Source of the DNA: Echinometra lucunter
Lineage: Eukaryota > Echinodermata > Echinoidea > Camarodonta > Echinometridae
Direction of reading: 5' to 3'
Assembly: GCA_029962745.1 (NCBI GenBank)
Contig: CM057160.1
Location: forward strand, 3,140,041 to 3,204,040
DNA length: 64,000 nucleotides
Shown piece by piece: positions 9,778 through 22,164 of this stretch (within the stretch, counting starts at the first letter, position 1; every line of letters starts with the position of its first letter). The notes below the pieces were generated by a model, which ran no database searches, was not told the origin of the DNA, and was given only the letters and a program-made list of their open reading frames with translations. The translations under genes and the position numbers were made by a program.

Positions 9778-10059
9778 TGCATATCCTTTGGAGTTGTAAT
9801 TGATAGCAGAAACTCGAGACATCGCTCCTAAGATGAGAATGGCGAGAGTCGGTAGGGTTCTGCTGAAACAATACCCAGTTTGTATGGATGCCGAACAGAT
9901 CGGTTTACTGTACTCTACAAAAATACAAAATTTTGTGCAGAATGCAGTATAATCTAATGATGTGTTAGAATATGACAAAAAGTATGTGAATATGTAAGAC
10001 GTGATTACCAGTGTAAGAAAGACAAACGCCGAGAGTATTATTTGTCTAGAAATCGACAT
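9778..10059 (-). CDS. possible first exon of a type II membrane protein
   Basis: From the ATG at 10059 (A at -3, upstream CAAA) the frame reads MSISRQIILSAFVFL and then further hydrophobic residues to about 30, a typical uncleaved signal anchor. A lumenal-looking segment with Cys and NTS follows, then RTLPTLAILILGAMSR. A hydrophobic strand ending G-x-x-x-R shortly after a type II anchor resembles the start of a Golgi carbohydrate sulfotransferase PAPS-binding loop, but the exon or ORF stops there and no sulfotransferase body was found downstream. An in-frame GTG extends the frame to 10155. It may equally be chance in AT-rich DNA. It lies directly upstream of the receptor, in the same orientation. 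Confidence 0.25.
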
Positions 10060-10225
10060 TTTGACGTAACTACATGCACAAATATTTCCCAAGAATGTGT
10101 AAACGCTCGGAAATCGGCGAAATGCACTGGAATTCATATCGAACTTGCGGTTCACCAGACGATAATGATTTCGCCTAAACTTTCCAAAATGTCAATTCAA
10201 GCAGCTTGATAGGAGAAAATGAATC

Positions 10226-10522
10226 GGGGGGAGTGTTTCACAAAAAATAAGATTGACTCAAATCGCTCTTAACTACGGCAGGCCATTCATGCTTTCACCA
10301 TCTGTCTCTCAAGGGATGCGCAAATCATTGTCGCAAATTTTAAGAATTCACCCTTTTTGTTTTCTTCATCAATGAACTATAAAATAATGTCAATTCTGCA
10401 GATTTGTGACCACGCCTTTCAAATCCTATGAGAGACCCGTGGTGAAAGAAAATATGGCATAAATGGCCAGCCATATAGTTGAGTGCGATTTCAGTCAATC
10501 TTAACCTTCGTGAAACACCCCC
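10226..10522. mobile_element. MITE-like element, GTTTCA(C/T)-type ends
   Basis: The left end GGGGGAGTGTTTCAC, continuing into AATAAGATTGACT, pairs with the right end AGTCAATCTTAACC...GTGAAACACCCCC. The inverted repeat is roughly 45 bp, imperfect. The outermost bases resemble the elements at 1141, 36916 and 41722, but the interiors differ. Confidence 0.75.
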
Positions 10523-10570
10523 AGGCCTCGAATATATTGAATGTAAACTGGAAACGTAAACTACTGACAG

Positions 10571-10975
10571 TAGGCGCTTTCACACCTACCCGATCAGGAA
10601 AAATACCTGATATTTTCTGATCCAGTATTCTACCCCGATCAGAAAATACTAGGTATTTTGCCAGTGTGAAACGAAAGTTCTAGTAATATCCCTAAAGAAA
10701 AATACCCGAAGTTTAGTAGGAACTTTCTCCAGTTCCAGGTATTTTCCCCAAGGTCGCAGGGATATTTCCTGATATTTGTAATGTGAAAGCAAATAACGAG
10801 AACTTCTATGGGCCTCATGCACATGCTTATAAGTACTAGAACTTTCCCAAGTGTTTCCTGTGAGGGTCTCTTTTAGGGAGGTGTGAAAGCACGAAATAAT
10901 TATTGGGTATTTTGGGGCATGAAAAAGTTCCTGTAGTTTACAGGTTTTTTTCTTGATCAGGTGTGAAAGCACCTA
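10571..10975. mobile_element. MITE-like element, TAGG.GCTTTCACACC ends
   Basis: The termini TAGGCGCTTTCACACCTA and (reverse strand) TAGGTGCTTTCACACCTGAT are inverted repeats. The interior is rich in further half-sites of GATCAGGAAA/TTTCCTGATA type, so the whole 405 bp is partly self-complementary. The 107-codon ORF across it reflects this structure and is not taken as a gene. Confidence 0.75.
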
Positions 10976-12217
10976 GTGACTGAAATAGGAAGTAAATTAA
11001 GGGTCACGTTGGTAGCCTTTAGAGATACATTCCCCCAGAAGAATAATATCACATAAAACATGAATGTGAATGGTATATTAGTAGGTAGGTTTATCATTTC
11101 ATACTGTGCTTGGCAAAGGTGTATATGCCTTGAAAAAAGCGTTCCCCTTTATATGAGAACTTTTAAATGTCTACTAATGTTACATGACTGTGAGTGATAT
11201 ACTGAATGACACTAACCATGCTGCCTAAGCTTACTTCAAATATGAACAGTTAATCTTAGATTCCCAGAGGAAGGGGGGGGGGGGGCGGGTTGACCCTGTA
11301 CGGGATAATCTTGTGTTTGGCAGAGGTGATGTTTAGATTTGCCTTGAAAAAAACGTTTCCCTTATGAAATCCTTTGAAAAGTCTGCTAATCTTATTCTTT
11401 ATACGGTTCACGCACTAGCCGGGAGGCCAAGACTGAAGAAATTTGTGACTTGCTCATGCAAGTGATGTATACTTCATTCTTTAGGGGGAATGTTAAAACA
11501 GGGGAGTAATGGAAAGGAAACTATTTAAAATGTTAACAAGAGGAAAGTGGTGAAATAGAAACAACTTATGTGTGGAAGAATAACATTTAAATCAGCACCC
11601 CGGAGAACATAACAAAAAGGATCTATCCACGTACGATTCGTTCTCTATTCGTGATGTCTCAGTCGAGTCTTGGGGCCTTGTCAGCGATATTTTCAATGTA
11701 ATTTAAAGTAGACGAAGAAGTGGAACTTTTTTAAACGGGCAAAAATAAAACGCTCAGAATGTTTTGAAAGGTTTTTAACAATTTGGTGAATCTTCCTAAA
11801 AATAAAGTGGTCATTATGATTAATTGTGTAGTTCTTCGGAGATCCCTCTCTGGTGTATAAGGAATCTAATCATTCAAGACTTCTATTTTCGAAAAAGAAA
11901 AGAATATACTTCTTTCCATGATTGCGTTGCATAGGGAACAACTGGTAACATTTACATAATGAAATCCAAGCCGAACTCTACAACGATGTCCAGAAAAAAA
12001 GCAGCAAAGTTCTAGATCGCATCTAGTATGGCCATCAACTGCTCAAGGACACAATGCATGGCCACTAAACTAAATCACCATCTAGCTATCGAAAATCACC
12101 TATTTCTTTATTTCAACCCCCCTCTCCACCATCTTCAGCTATCCAGAATTCATACTCAATACACAGAGCAATTTTATCCAATCTCCCACGGAAGAGATTA
12201 AGAGGCGGCGAGAGAAA
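10976..12217. other. no gene recognised
   Basis: AT-rich sequence with a poly-G run near 11275. Two similar motifs, TTGGCAAAGGTGTATATGCCTTG at about 11112 and TTGGCAGAGGTGATGTTTAGATTTGCCTTG at about 11317, suggest an old duplication of roughly 200 bp. No exon candidate. Confidence 0.4.
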
Positions 12218-12225
12218 GAGTGTGT

Positions 12226-12277
<52 letters not shown>

Positions 12278-12800
12278 ATGCACTTTAAAAAGGGCTGGTA
12301 TAAATCTCCATATGTTTTACATCCAATTTTTTTTAACCAACAGTTTGTCGGTTCATATAGTTATGTAACCAAGCAAATGATTTTAATCAACCTTTTTTTA
12401 CAGTGTGGGGAGAGAAAGAAAGATTCTCCTCTCTCTCATCCTTACATGAAGAACCTCCCTCAATCAAGTTCATCCAACTAATCAAAGGGCCCGAAGAGCT
12501 CTGCAATTTTCTTTCTGGCGGACAAGATATAAGAAGAAGAGGGAGAGAAAGAGAAAGAGAGAGGGAAGAGGAGACAGATGGGGAGAGAAAAAGGGAGAGA
12601 AAGAAAGGTTTCCCCCTCTCTCTCCCCCATATTTTTATAAAGAATTCTTCTTCAATATATAAATGTACATTGCACACATCAACTTCATCAAATCTATCAC
12701 CGGGTCCCAGTAGCTCAGCATTTTTTTTTTCTGGCGCAGAAGAGAATAGGATAAAGAAAGGATGAAAGAGAAGAAGAAGAAGAAGAAAAAAAGAGTGTGT
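12218..12800. repeat. (GA)n tract and diverged purine-flanked duplication
   Basis: A (GA)n run at about 12225-12270 ends in poly-G. Two diverged copies follow (about 12405-12560 and 12590-12780), each with a CT-rich head, a middle with TCAACTTCATC/TCAAGTTCATC and CAG.AGCTC, a TTTCTGGCG motif, and a GA-rich end. All ORFs here are low-complexity translations. Confidence 0.6.
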
Positions 12801-14141
12801 TTATAAAGACCATTTTTGTATGGCTCGAGGGAATGTGTTTTCAATTTTCTTCCATGCGTTTACATTATCAGTGTAAGTGGATGAAAAGAAAGCCAATGTA
12901 CATTATCCCCATCGTAGCATTCCATCAAAGCCATTTCTATTTCTGCAAAGAAATATTCCAGTGATTGATACGCATGGGAATTGTTACGGAAAATGTACAG
13001 CGTGTTAGCAATTTGCAGGTGGCATCTCACATTGACCAAAGCGTATATAGGACAACCAGATACAGCTTTATCGTGATGTACAAAGACTAATCCAAGGTAT
13101 TTGGTTTTCTGTATGTTACCAAGTGTGGTAGAGTCTAAGTTCATCAAATTTAATGTTATTTTACTTCATATTAGGTCTCATCAAAACTATCGTGATGACA
13201 TTAAATTGATTCAGTCATCAGGTTATGCAGAAGTCTCGAATGTGGATTTCGTGCACTTATGGGACAATTTAGCTTGTACTTGCTCAAATATGTTTGAGTT
13301 GAGATTTTCAAACTTGTGACCCCCCCCCCCCCCCGGTCTCTGATAATTCAATTCAATTCCAATCAAATTTGATTGATTCCATTCCAAATTTTCAATTTTG
13401 TTAACATTATCCTCATAATATAAACATTAGATAGTGATTTGAAATGATATGAAACGACATGCATTTCTCGTAAACTCTACTTCCTTTTCAATAATTACAG
13501 GTATAGTCTTGTAGAAACTTAGAATCCTATAACGATGATAATTTGAATATTACCATAATAAATGTAACTTTTCATTCTTATCCCTAAACAGTGAATACTC
13601 GTTTATTTCGATATAAAATTCAAGTAAATTCCGTAAGGATGAATACGTTTGAAATATGTTAAAGATTAACTTGCATCTTCTCATACTGTTAGAGGCAGAG
13701 GCTACATTAAGAACAATGCACCTTTCATGGACATAAATAAACATGATAAATGTCCACGTATTTCATCACGCATGCGCACTGAGTCACATTGAATCAGGGC
13801 CTTTTTAATCAGTTATCAAAATATACATTTTCTCACCAATGAACACCCGAAAATACTCACAAAAGAAACCCAAAGCAAATAGTACACTTTACCAAGACGA
13901 GTCGCGTTTCAGAGATTGGGGAATGATTTGAGATAAAAGATCATGCGACTGACCGTGATTTGATTAGAGAGCTTCCATTTTCTTTCACTTTAACTCAATT
14001 ATAATATTAAGAAAAAAATAATTACAGGAATGGAATATCCTTTGACAGTCCTCTAAGAAGAGTCTTATTATGACCAATAGAAAGTTTTATAGGCAGATCG
14101 TTTAGGGAGAATACTCATCCGCCTGCCAACCCCCCCCCCCC
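12801..14141. other. no gene recognised
   Basis: The 95-codon minus ORF at 13147-12860 matches no family known to me. A poly-C tract lies at 13320-13334 and another just before 14142. No splice-bounded exon was recognised. Confidence 0.35.
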
Positions 14142-14585
14142 CCCCCCCCGGTGTTGTCAGTCTGTATTGACTTCGTGTACGCATGATCGTTCGAAATTTC
14201 GCGTAAAAAGGGGTCTTTTTTTTTAGCATGTTCGCGATTTTGAAAAAAGGGGTTGTTTTCATGAGCTTGTACTGGAAACAGAAAAAAGGGTGTCTTTGAG
14301 CTTATACTCGAAATTGAAAAAAGGGTGTTTTTTCTGGTCCTTGTTTGCAATATTCTGTTTTTGACCCAGACGTACGTGAATTGAATTTGAAAGGGGTGAT
14401 TTAGTAAAAGTGTACTTGGAATGCGAAAAATAGGAGTGTTTTGTAAAGGCCAATTTGTACCCGTTTTGTGCCAAATAGGGTAAAAATTGCTGAAAATGTA
14501 CGTGAAACACCGCGAAATAGGGGTCAAATTCTGGGTTGCCGAACGATCATGGTTACACCTTTGAATATAGAGTGACAACACCGCC
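14142..14585. mobile_element. MITE-like element with poly-C flanks and internal degenerate tandem repeats
   Basis: The left end CGGTGTTGTCA is repeated inverted at the right end as TGACAACACCG. Further in, GATCGTTCG pairs with CGAACGATC. Long C runs lie just outside or at both ends. The interior has about six degenerate units built around GAAAAAAGGGGTGTTTT. Because the units keep phase, a 159-codon minus-strand ORF (14581-14102) stays open with recurring (T/N)PFF residues. Confidence 0.65.
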
Positions 14586-14599
14586 CCCCCCCCCTTCTA

Positions 14600-17290
14600 A
14601 TGTTAGTCAACGATACTGAATTGTGACCACTTGCGGCTGTCACATATTTCGTCTCCTCTCTCTAATACTGATAAACCTTAATCCATATACTCTCATCATC
14701 ACATTGCCATGTCATATTCCTGCACACAGAAATGAAAAATTGATTGCGATAGCTCACAAATTATTTCGTCATAATTTTATGGCACCACAATAGCGCCCCC
14801 TTCACTGAATGATCCAGATTGCGTACTGCGCTTTTTCTAATTTGCTCAGGTTACTAATTAACGTCAATAGTACAGATAGCGCCTGTTCCGATATTTACTC
14901 TGTCGACCAATTTAAGCAAATATCGAGGGATTAAGATAAAAAAATTACCTGACATTTTTCTCTCCTCGGCGATATTCGTAACAAAATGTTTGAGCAAAGG
15001 ATTAAGTCTACGTGGTGATGGCTTCTGGTTGAAATTGTTTTTGCCAAAATAGATTACCGGTATTGTAGAAAAGAAATAGGCCTACTTAAATTAGCTGCAA
15101 CAATTTGTGGTTAATTCTACCGGAAACCGCATCAAATTCATTGCGTTTTATTAGATTGCGCCCTATTGCTTCAACTCTATCACTCTTTCTGTAGTATAGA
15201 ATAAGGAGGTTAAAGGAATAACAGCATGAACTGATTTATCTCGACCGTCATCCTGGTATCAAAGATACAAAATCTGCCCCCCCCCCCCCCCCTCCAATGA
15301 AGACACATGTATTACCAACGCTCACTCTTGTTCCATTTTCAGGTACTTGTTCAGAACAAAAATATCGTTAAGAACAAAAACATCGAAAAACCTGGAAGAA
15401 CTAACGGCCATGGTCCAGTTGATAAGACCTAACTTGCTGATACCTGATAAGAGCTACATTCTGAACGCTAATGAGCTCCTTTGAACATATAATCGTTTCG
15501 ACCTCTAAAAAAACGTTTAAGTTCATGTTAAATAGAAACGAGTAAAATGCGTCACGGTATATTCACACAACCAAACGAAATTGTATCGCTATGAACAATT
15601 TGTTTTTCATTTGTCCTAGATATCATGAACATAATCATAATAGAGATCGATTTACCAAGATACAGTTTTGTCGAAATGCCACATTACATAGTGAGAACTG
15701 TCCCGAATAAGGTTTTTTTCATCAATTATTTTGCATAATTTTCAGATCAATTTGGGTGATTGGCTACTTACTTGTTAAATGGGAAAAGGAGTAAAGTATA
15801 TCACGATTAAACGAAACCAGTATAGTACAGTTGTAAGGTAAAGCAACCGAAAAGATATACTTCCTGTCGATGATCATGATTTTAATTATAACTATTGTTT
15901 TCGATGCTATAAAAGAAAAGGGTCTCTATTGTTCCCTGTTTTCCTGACAAGCTATCCTAAATAGTAAACAAAACCAACGAGATCTTTTTCTCATAATCGT
16001 CAAATCATAAAAAAAAGACATGAAGGGCTCTATAGGTATTGGTCTATAAGAATGTGATGAATGAGTGAAATAGGAACAAAACTTTCTAATGTAAAATTCG
16101 AGGAAATACCACTGAATAATTCTGCTAGAATTATATTCGTTTCAAGAATCATATTTCAAAGGAATTCCTATACCGTTTGTTATCACCTATATACCTTGCT
16201 TTCCCCGATATTTTCATTTTTTCAAATGTTTTTTTTTTCTTTTTTAATTGAAGAATCCGTTAGTTGTTTTTTTTTTTTTACTTATAGTTAGGGACTTTTA
16301 TTTAATAGGTTAAGCTTTTCCTATACAAATTTTCCCATTACAGTTATGTTTTTTCTTTCTCAAATATGATAAGAAATTTGGCTATTGATAAAGACTAATA
16401 TGCTTTGATATCATAGATTTTTCAGAATTATTAGCATTTTATATCACACAAACTGCTTTGTATCATTAGTGATGAAGGTCTGCTGATAAGCGCTAAGTAC
16501 TTGAGGTTTTCTGTTTCAAGTCGTCCATCCGATGGCTTCGGCCTTTAACCTTCGGACCCCCCTAATCTTAATCGGTTTAACCGGACTGACAGAAGTGTGT
16601 TTGTTCAATGTCTAATTACACAAGGCTACCACTGATAATAATATCCTACCGCTATATTATTATCATAACAAGTTTGTGGCATGGCGTATTTAAGTAATAT
16701 TAAATCATACCAGACGGTGAACTCACAGGAAGATACCACGCTAGCAAAAAAAAAAAAAAAAAAGAAGAAGAAAGAAATATGGAAAGGTAGAATTGAAGAA
16801 ATAAATTAGCCTAGACAACTTAACGAACAGAGAATACAAAATGACCACATAATAATTATAGCCATAAAGTTCCGATACCATAAATAGATGGACATTTTAC
16901 CCAGTACGAATTACAATTTTACAAAGTGTTTCGTTGTCCATACAGTATGGGTATTTTGATAGTTTCATATGATTATGAATCTATATTTATAACACTCTCG
17001 AAACGAACATGAATGGAGATCCACTCTCTGAAGAGTTATATTGACGACCACTTCATTTGGAGTGAAAATCAGTGCTCCAAAATTTAATCCGTCTCTTTAA
17101 AAAGTAGTTTAAATCACTTCATAGAGTGAATTCCATTACAAATCAATCAAGACCGAGAGTGGATAACACTCCAAAATGAACATGACGAAGGGGTCTCTAA
17201 TATTGCCCATGAAAAAGTCATTGTCTGAAGAGAGCGTCTAACACCAAATGCAAAGATCTGTACGTCATTTATTAAAGGCCGAAAACCTAA
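14600..17290. other. no gene recognised; AT-rich
   Basis: Contains a poly-C run at about 15277-15292, poly-T/poly-A runs, and weak internal similarity around 17000-17240 (GTGGA/CACTCC motifs). No exon with a recognisable domain was found on either strand. Confidence 0.4.
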
Positions 17291-17296
17291 GTGCTG

Positions 17297-17412
17297 ATGA
17301 TTATGATAATAATGATAATTATAAGATAACAATGATAATGATAATGATGATGATGAAGAGGATAATAATAATGATGATGATGATAATAATAATAGTAATG
17401 ATAATAATAATG

Positions 17413-17458
<46 letters not shown>

Positions 17459-17523
17459 TAATAATAATAATAATAATAGTAATGATAATAATAATGATAA
17501 TAATAATAATAACAACAATAATG

Positions 17524-17554
<31 letters not shown>

Positions 17555-17705
17555 TAATAATAATAATAATAATAATGATAATAATAATAATAATAATAAC
17601 AACAATAATAGCAATAATAATAAAGAATAATGAAATAATAACAATAATAATGATAAGGACAACAACTACAACAATAACCCATTTCATAGCGCATAGAGCT
17701 GCAAT

Positions 17706-17746
<41 letters not shown>

Positions 17747-17760
17747 AAAAAGAAAACGAG
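17297..17760. repeat. (ATA/ATG)n microsatellite followed by (GA)n
   Basis: Runs of TAA/TGA-phase triplets (AATAATGATAATA) continue to about 17680, then (GA)n from 17707. All long ORFs here, rich in Ile, Met, Leu or Tyr on the two strands, are artefacts of a triplet repeat lacking stops in some frames. Confidence 0.9.
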
Positions 17761-18059
17761 ATAGATAAAAGCGAAAAGGGATACGCTCAGCCTACTTCTT
17801 GAAGTTGACAGCTATCACTGGAAGTTGTTTCTAAAAGGAAATGATGTCAAAAGGTTACTTACAGAAACCAAGACGTCTTATTAACTGTGTCATTATTTTG
17901 TCTTATATCTCTCAAATAAAAAACAGACCTCTCTACTGTCTTGTTAGACATGTCAAATGGCAAAGTGCTTTGCCGATGGGTGTGCACAACCATAATACCG
18001 TTAGAAATAGGGCTCTAAAATAGGTGCTGCGAAAATAGCTCTGATGGCGACAGCTGCCT

Positions 18060-18233
18060 AGGGCTTTTAAAATAATACATATTAATAGCGTTTTCACATT
18101 AAAAAAAAAATCTGTAGAGAGCGCCTTGTAAGTTACGGCTAACCTATCACAGGGATTACATTATTTCATAAAAAGGATGCAATGGGCCTTGTGACAGATT
18201 AGCCTTGTGCTAAACAAGTTTATCCAATAAAGT

Positions 18234-18290
<57 letters not shown>
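18060..18290 (+). mobile_element. retroelement 3' end with (CTA)n tail
   Basis: Sequence resembling a LINE 3' end (TTGTGCTAAACAAGTTTATCC, then AATAAAGTC) runs directly into about 19 CTA units. The combination suggests the 3' end of a non-LTR element on the plus strand. No reverse-transcriptase coding was recognised upstream. Confidence 0.5.
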
Positions 18291-18379
18291 TCTTTCCTCT
18301 TTTCTTTTTCCTTTTGTTCATCTTAGTGTTCACAATATGCGCATGTCCTGTTATATTGCTGTCACCTTGTTTACTTTTA

Positions 18380-18796
18380 AATGTTTTATATGCTAGTTAT
18401 AGATGATAAAGACTTCGAATTCATTCATGTTCTTTTATTTTGATTTTTGTATGTAATATTATGAAGAATAGTAGGTAACGATGTTAATGCAATCCCCTTA
18501 ATATTTCTGTTGATACATATTTTGCCCCCTTTTTTTTGGGCTTGATTATGCACTACATATAAGTATTTGTTCTCAATTGTAAGGGGGAACCACATTAAAA
18601 AAGCTTCGCTTTTTAGTGGGCCCCTCATTTCCATATATGCTTTTTTGTACAAATTTTATAATCTTTACTCTATTTTGCTATAACCATTATGTTATATTGT
18701 ATATGTTCAACAATCTGTTGGATTTGATTTGTATTTGTTTATTTTGCAAATGAATGAAAATGGAATAAAATTCTTGAAGTCTTGAAGTCTTGAAGT

Positions 18797-18863
<67 letters not shown>
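18380..18863 (+). mobile_element. LINE-like 3' UTR with (TTGAAGTC)n then (CTA)n tail
   Basis: The segment ends TTTGCAAATGAATGAAAATGG, AATAAAATTC, then three copies of TTGAAGTC and a (CTA)n run to 18863. An AATAAA-bearing end followed by a short tandem tail is typical of CR1-like LINEs. Only the 3' UTR remains. Confidence 0.55.
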
Positions 18864-19442
18864 AATTAACTTAGAGGTTAGGTTTAAGGTTAGGGTTAGA
18901 GACAGGGTGGGCTGGGTTCAGAGTTGAAGGTAATGACGTGGTAGAACCCGGAAATATCCTTCCAGAAATCATTGTATTTCAATTAAATTATTCATTTACT
19001 CATTCATTCGTTCTTTCATGGGTTTTCTGCACAATTTAGCGATTTGGTCATTAAATTCAATGTTAAGAGCATCCCAAATTCATTATGTGAATTCATTGTT
19101 GCGTAATTGGAATCAAATCCTCGTCATGAATTCATTCATTCAAATATCTGTCACGTAATAAAACCGATAAAAGAATGCAATTAAAATGTACAATCTCAAC
19201 TAATCATGACAATCTTGACTGACAATGGTTTCTTTACAAAACATAATTCTGACACACCAGAGGTATTAAATTATTCATTTCGCTTGCTACGGTTGCTTCC
19301 GAGTTGATTGGTCTACAATCAAAGAACAATTTTACGGAAATTGTCATCAATAAAATGTATTAGTTTGCTTTACATAGTCGCTTTCTTAATAATCCTTCCT
19401 GTGTTTCTGTCATTTCAAGAGAGCATTTCGAGACATATCTAA
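18864..19442. other. no gene recognised; short telomere-like stretch
   Basis: Begins with a degenerate GGTTAGG-type stretch at about 18868-18905. The remainder is AT-rich, with many ATTCATT motifs and no exon candidate. Confidence 0.4.
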
Positions 19443-19858
19443 TTAACCCATTCATGACAGAGGTCCACATTTTGTGGTTTGGCCTAATATCTTTTGATGC
19501 AAAGCCCTAAAAATCATACCAAATACATGAGCAGAAAGAGCAAAAAATTCTACACAAACTGTGCCCTTTTTGGTTGCGTCAATATTCGTTGTTTGATGCT
19601 GAAATTTTTTTAAAGGAAAATAAGCATTAAAATCCTTAAATTGGCAGTGTGATAGAAGGTTTAAAATCACCGTTTTCCCCTGCAAATTGGCAACTTTTTG
19701 ACTTCTCATCATAATTTCTCAGAATTTATATTCATTTCAGATACATGACATTTTATAAGAAAAATGTAGCAATAAAATAAAAAAGTTGGTGTTGCCAATT
19801 TGAAGAATAAAAGCTGATCAAATTAGGCTTTAAATGATTACTGTCACGAATGGGTTAA
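19443..19858 (+). mobile_element. TTAA-flanked MITE, family A copy 2
   Basis: Intact TTAA at both ends with CCCATTCATGACAG and CTGTCACGAATGGG termini, 416 bp including both TTAA. Closely similar to copy 1 throughout. The internal minus-strand ORF (19712-19452, 86 codons) is open. Confidence 0.9.
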
Positions 19859-20184
19859 ATCAGAGGATTGCACGATTCGTTATGATTCGTCTATTTACCA
19901 TCTGATTTAATATTTATTATTTCCTGTCAAGTCTGTGAAAAGTGGGAACTCATTAAAGTTGGACGCAAACATTGGCCGCACTTGGGAGAACACGTTCGAA
20001 AAGCTAGCTTATGATTATGATCGTCTATGTAAATTTGTGTCACATCTTTCCTCATTTTGATCTTGCCAATATGAAATGTCTCGTGATTCAGTATGACCTA
20101 CAAATGAAATAAATGACAAATGTATTCCAAAGAACATTGTGAAATATCCAAAAACTAATTTAATTGAAATCATTTTTGTCCAGT

Positions 20185-20470
20185 CCCCCTCCATCTCTCT
20201 CTCTCTCTCTCTCTCTTTCACTTCCTTCGCGTTCCACTTTCTCTGTTTCTCTTCTTCCCTTCCCTCGTTTCTCTCTCTCTATGCCCTCTCTATTCTCCTC
20301 CTTTCTTTCTTTTTCTCCTCTTGCCCCTCTCCCTCCCTCCCCCTCTCCTCTCTCTCTTTATCTCCCCCTCTCTCTCTCTTCATCATCTTTCTCCCTCTCT
20401 TCCTTTTTCTCTTCCTCTTTCTTTCTCTCTTTATGTCTCTTTTGTTTCTCTTTATTTTCTATTATATCAT
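20185..20470. repeat. CT-rich low-complexity tract
   Basis: About 280 bases of imperfect (CT)n with TTC and CCC interruptions. The two 126-codon ORFs on the plus strand are Ser/Leu-rich translations of this tract and are not genes. Confidence 0.85.
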
Positions 20471-22164
20471 CAAAGCTACAGTTAATTTCTCTCATCATCG
20501 ACTTCCAGTGGGAAATTGATGACCAATTGCTCACTTTACTATAATATGTTTCTTACCCATTTAAAGGTGGGGTGACTGAACATGAAAACGGATAAAATCA
20601 CTCGTCATATTATGATAGTCATCATAGTATTTTCAAAATATTATTGTTATAGCCTATTCTCCAATCATGCCACAGTGCCCTTTATCAAAGCTAAACAAAA
20701 GAAAATCACAGGGAAAAAACCCAAGCATATGCATCTATTGTGTCAAAAATCCTTTAAAGATCCCCACTTCTTTGCATATACATGCTAGTAATTTTGATGA
20801 AATATCTTGGAGGGGATGTGAGATAATTTGTTACGATACTTGAGCGCACTTGAAAATGCCTAAATCATGAATTTAGCATTTCAAAACGTTCCCATTTATC
20901 AATTCAATTCTCGCGGAAAACAGAGTGAATTGGATGAATTCAGTGACATGTGATTATGAAGGGGGGTTTTCCCTACTACTATACCGCATCAATTAGCAAT
21001 GCATTGTGACTTCTGAAGTCCTTGTTTGAAACAATTTCCCCCAGATGGGTAACAATCTAAAAGAAACATTAATGCTAGTATGATCATTGCTCAATTACGA
21101 ATTATAAGCAAGCTGTGAAATGTGAAAACACAGCACATCACATCAATATTTGTATACTTAATACAATCGCGTCATAAAATCAATCAAATTCACCGCGTCA
21201 AAAAAGGAAATGAGAGGGGATATTTCGGAGACCAAGAGAGAGAAGGAGATGGGGAAGAATCGCACTTCGTTTCGTCACTAGCATAATATCGGCTCATTTC
21301 GGCTATCTCTTTTCCAATTTTGCAACTCGAGACAGCAGCTGATGAGAGAGAGAGAGCAAAAAGTGTGTTGAACTCTAATGCGAGTCTGTTCTGTTTTAGA
21401 GAGTCCTTGTGATATTCTGTGTCTTTTTCAAGGTGAAAAATAAAGAAGTGCCTCTCTCCATCCTCCTTTCTTTCGCGGTCTTTCTCTCTATGCCTATCTC
21501 CATTTCCTCTATCTTCCTTTACTTTATGTCTATAATTATGTCTGCGCGTCCCTATAGATCTGTCAGTCTCCGTCTGTTTGTCTGTTTGTCTCCCATCTCT
21601 CAGTTCTCTCTCTTTCTCTCTCTCTCTGTCCTCCCCCTCCCCCACCCTCTCTCTATTCATTCTTAAAGCGCTTTCTCTCCCGTCTCTCGATTTTCCTCCG
21701 TCGTTATCTGGATAAGCATGCTCTGTAGATCAACATTTCCCATTTATTTCCTTGTCTTTGATTTAGTTCTTTCCCTGTCCTCTCTTCACGCCCCATGCCC
21801 CTATCCTTTTTTTTTTAATCTTAAGTTTGCCGAAGCAATATCAACCCTTTCCATCCTTGTCCCAGCAACCCTTTTCGTCATCCAAAATATTCTTCATGTA
21901 TTTTATATCTTGTGAGATTACGATTTCACATGAAACGTGAATCAGGCTTCGGCATGACGTCATTGTTGAAAAGGAAATCTGACCGAAGGATAGTGGGTGT
22001 AATGGCGGGTGTAAAAATGGCGGGTGTAAAAATGGCGGGAAGATGGGTATAGTGTATAACTTTTAATGGATAGATCCCACCACGGCCTAATAAGTAATGA
22101 AAGAAAACAAGCCTTAGGGAAGGACAGGTGTCAAACCTCCGTCACACATGCAGCGTGTTTGACT
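20471..22164. other. no gene recognised; GA/CT-rich patches
   Basis: Purine/pyrimidine-rich patches at about 21225-21360 and 21460-21700 account for the Arg/Glu- and Ser/Leu-rich ORFs. A 15-bp unit (GGCGGGTGTAAAAAT) is repeated at about 22000-22045. Confidence 0.45.

Noticed and set aside
10649..10972. 107- and 61-codon ORFs
   Set aside because: They lie entirely within a self-complementary MITE.
17147..17802. Long ORFs on both strands (184, 172, 135 and 122 codons) rich in Ile/Met, Leu/Ser, Tyr or Ile
   Set aside because: All are translations of the (ATA/ATG)n triplet microsatellite, which lacks stops in several frames.
20139..20544. Two 126-codon Ser/Leu-rich ORFs with apparent hydrophobic segments
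   Set aside because: Translations of a CT-rich low-complexity tract.
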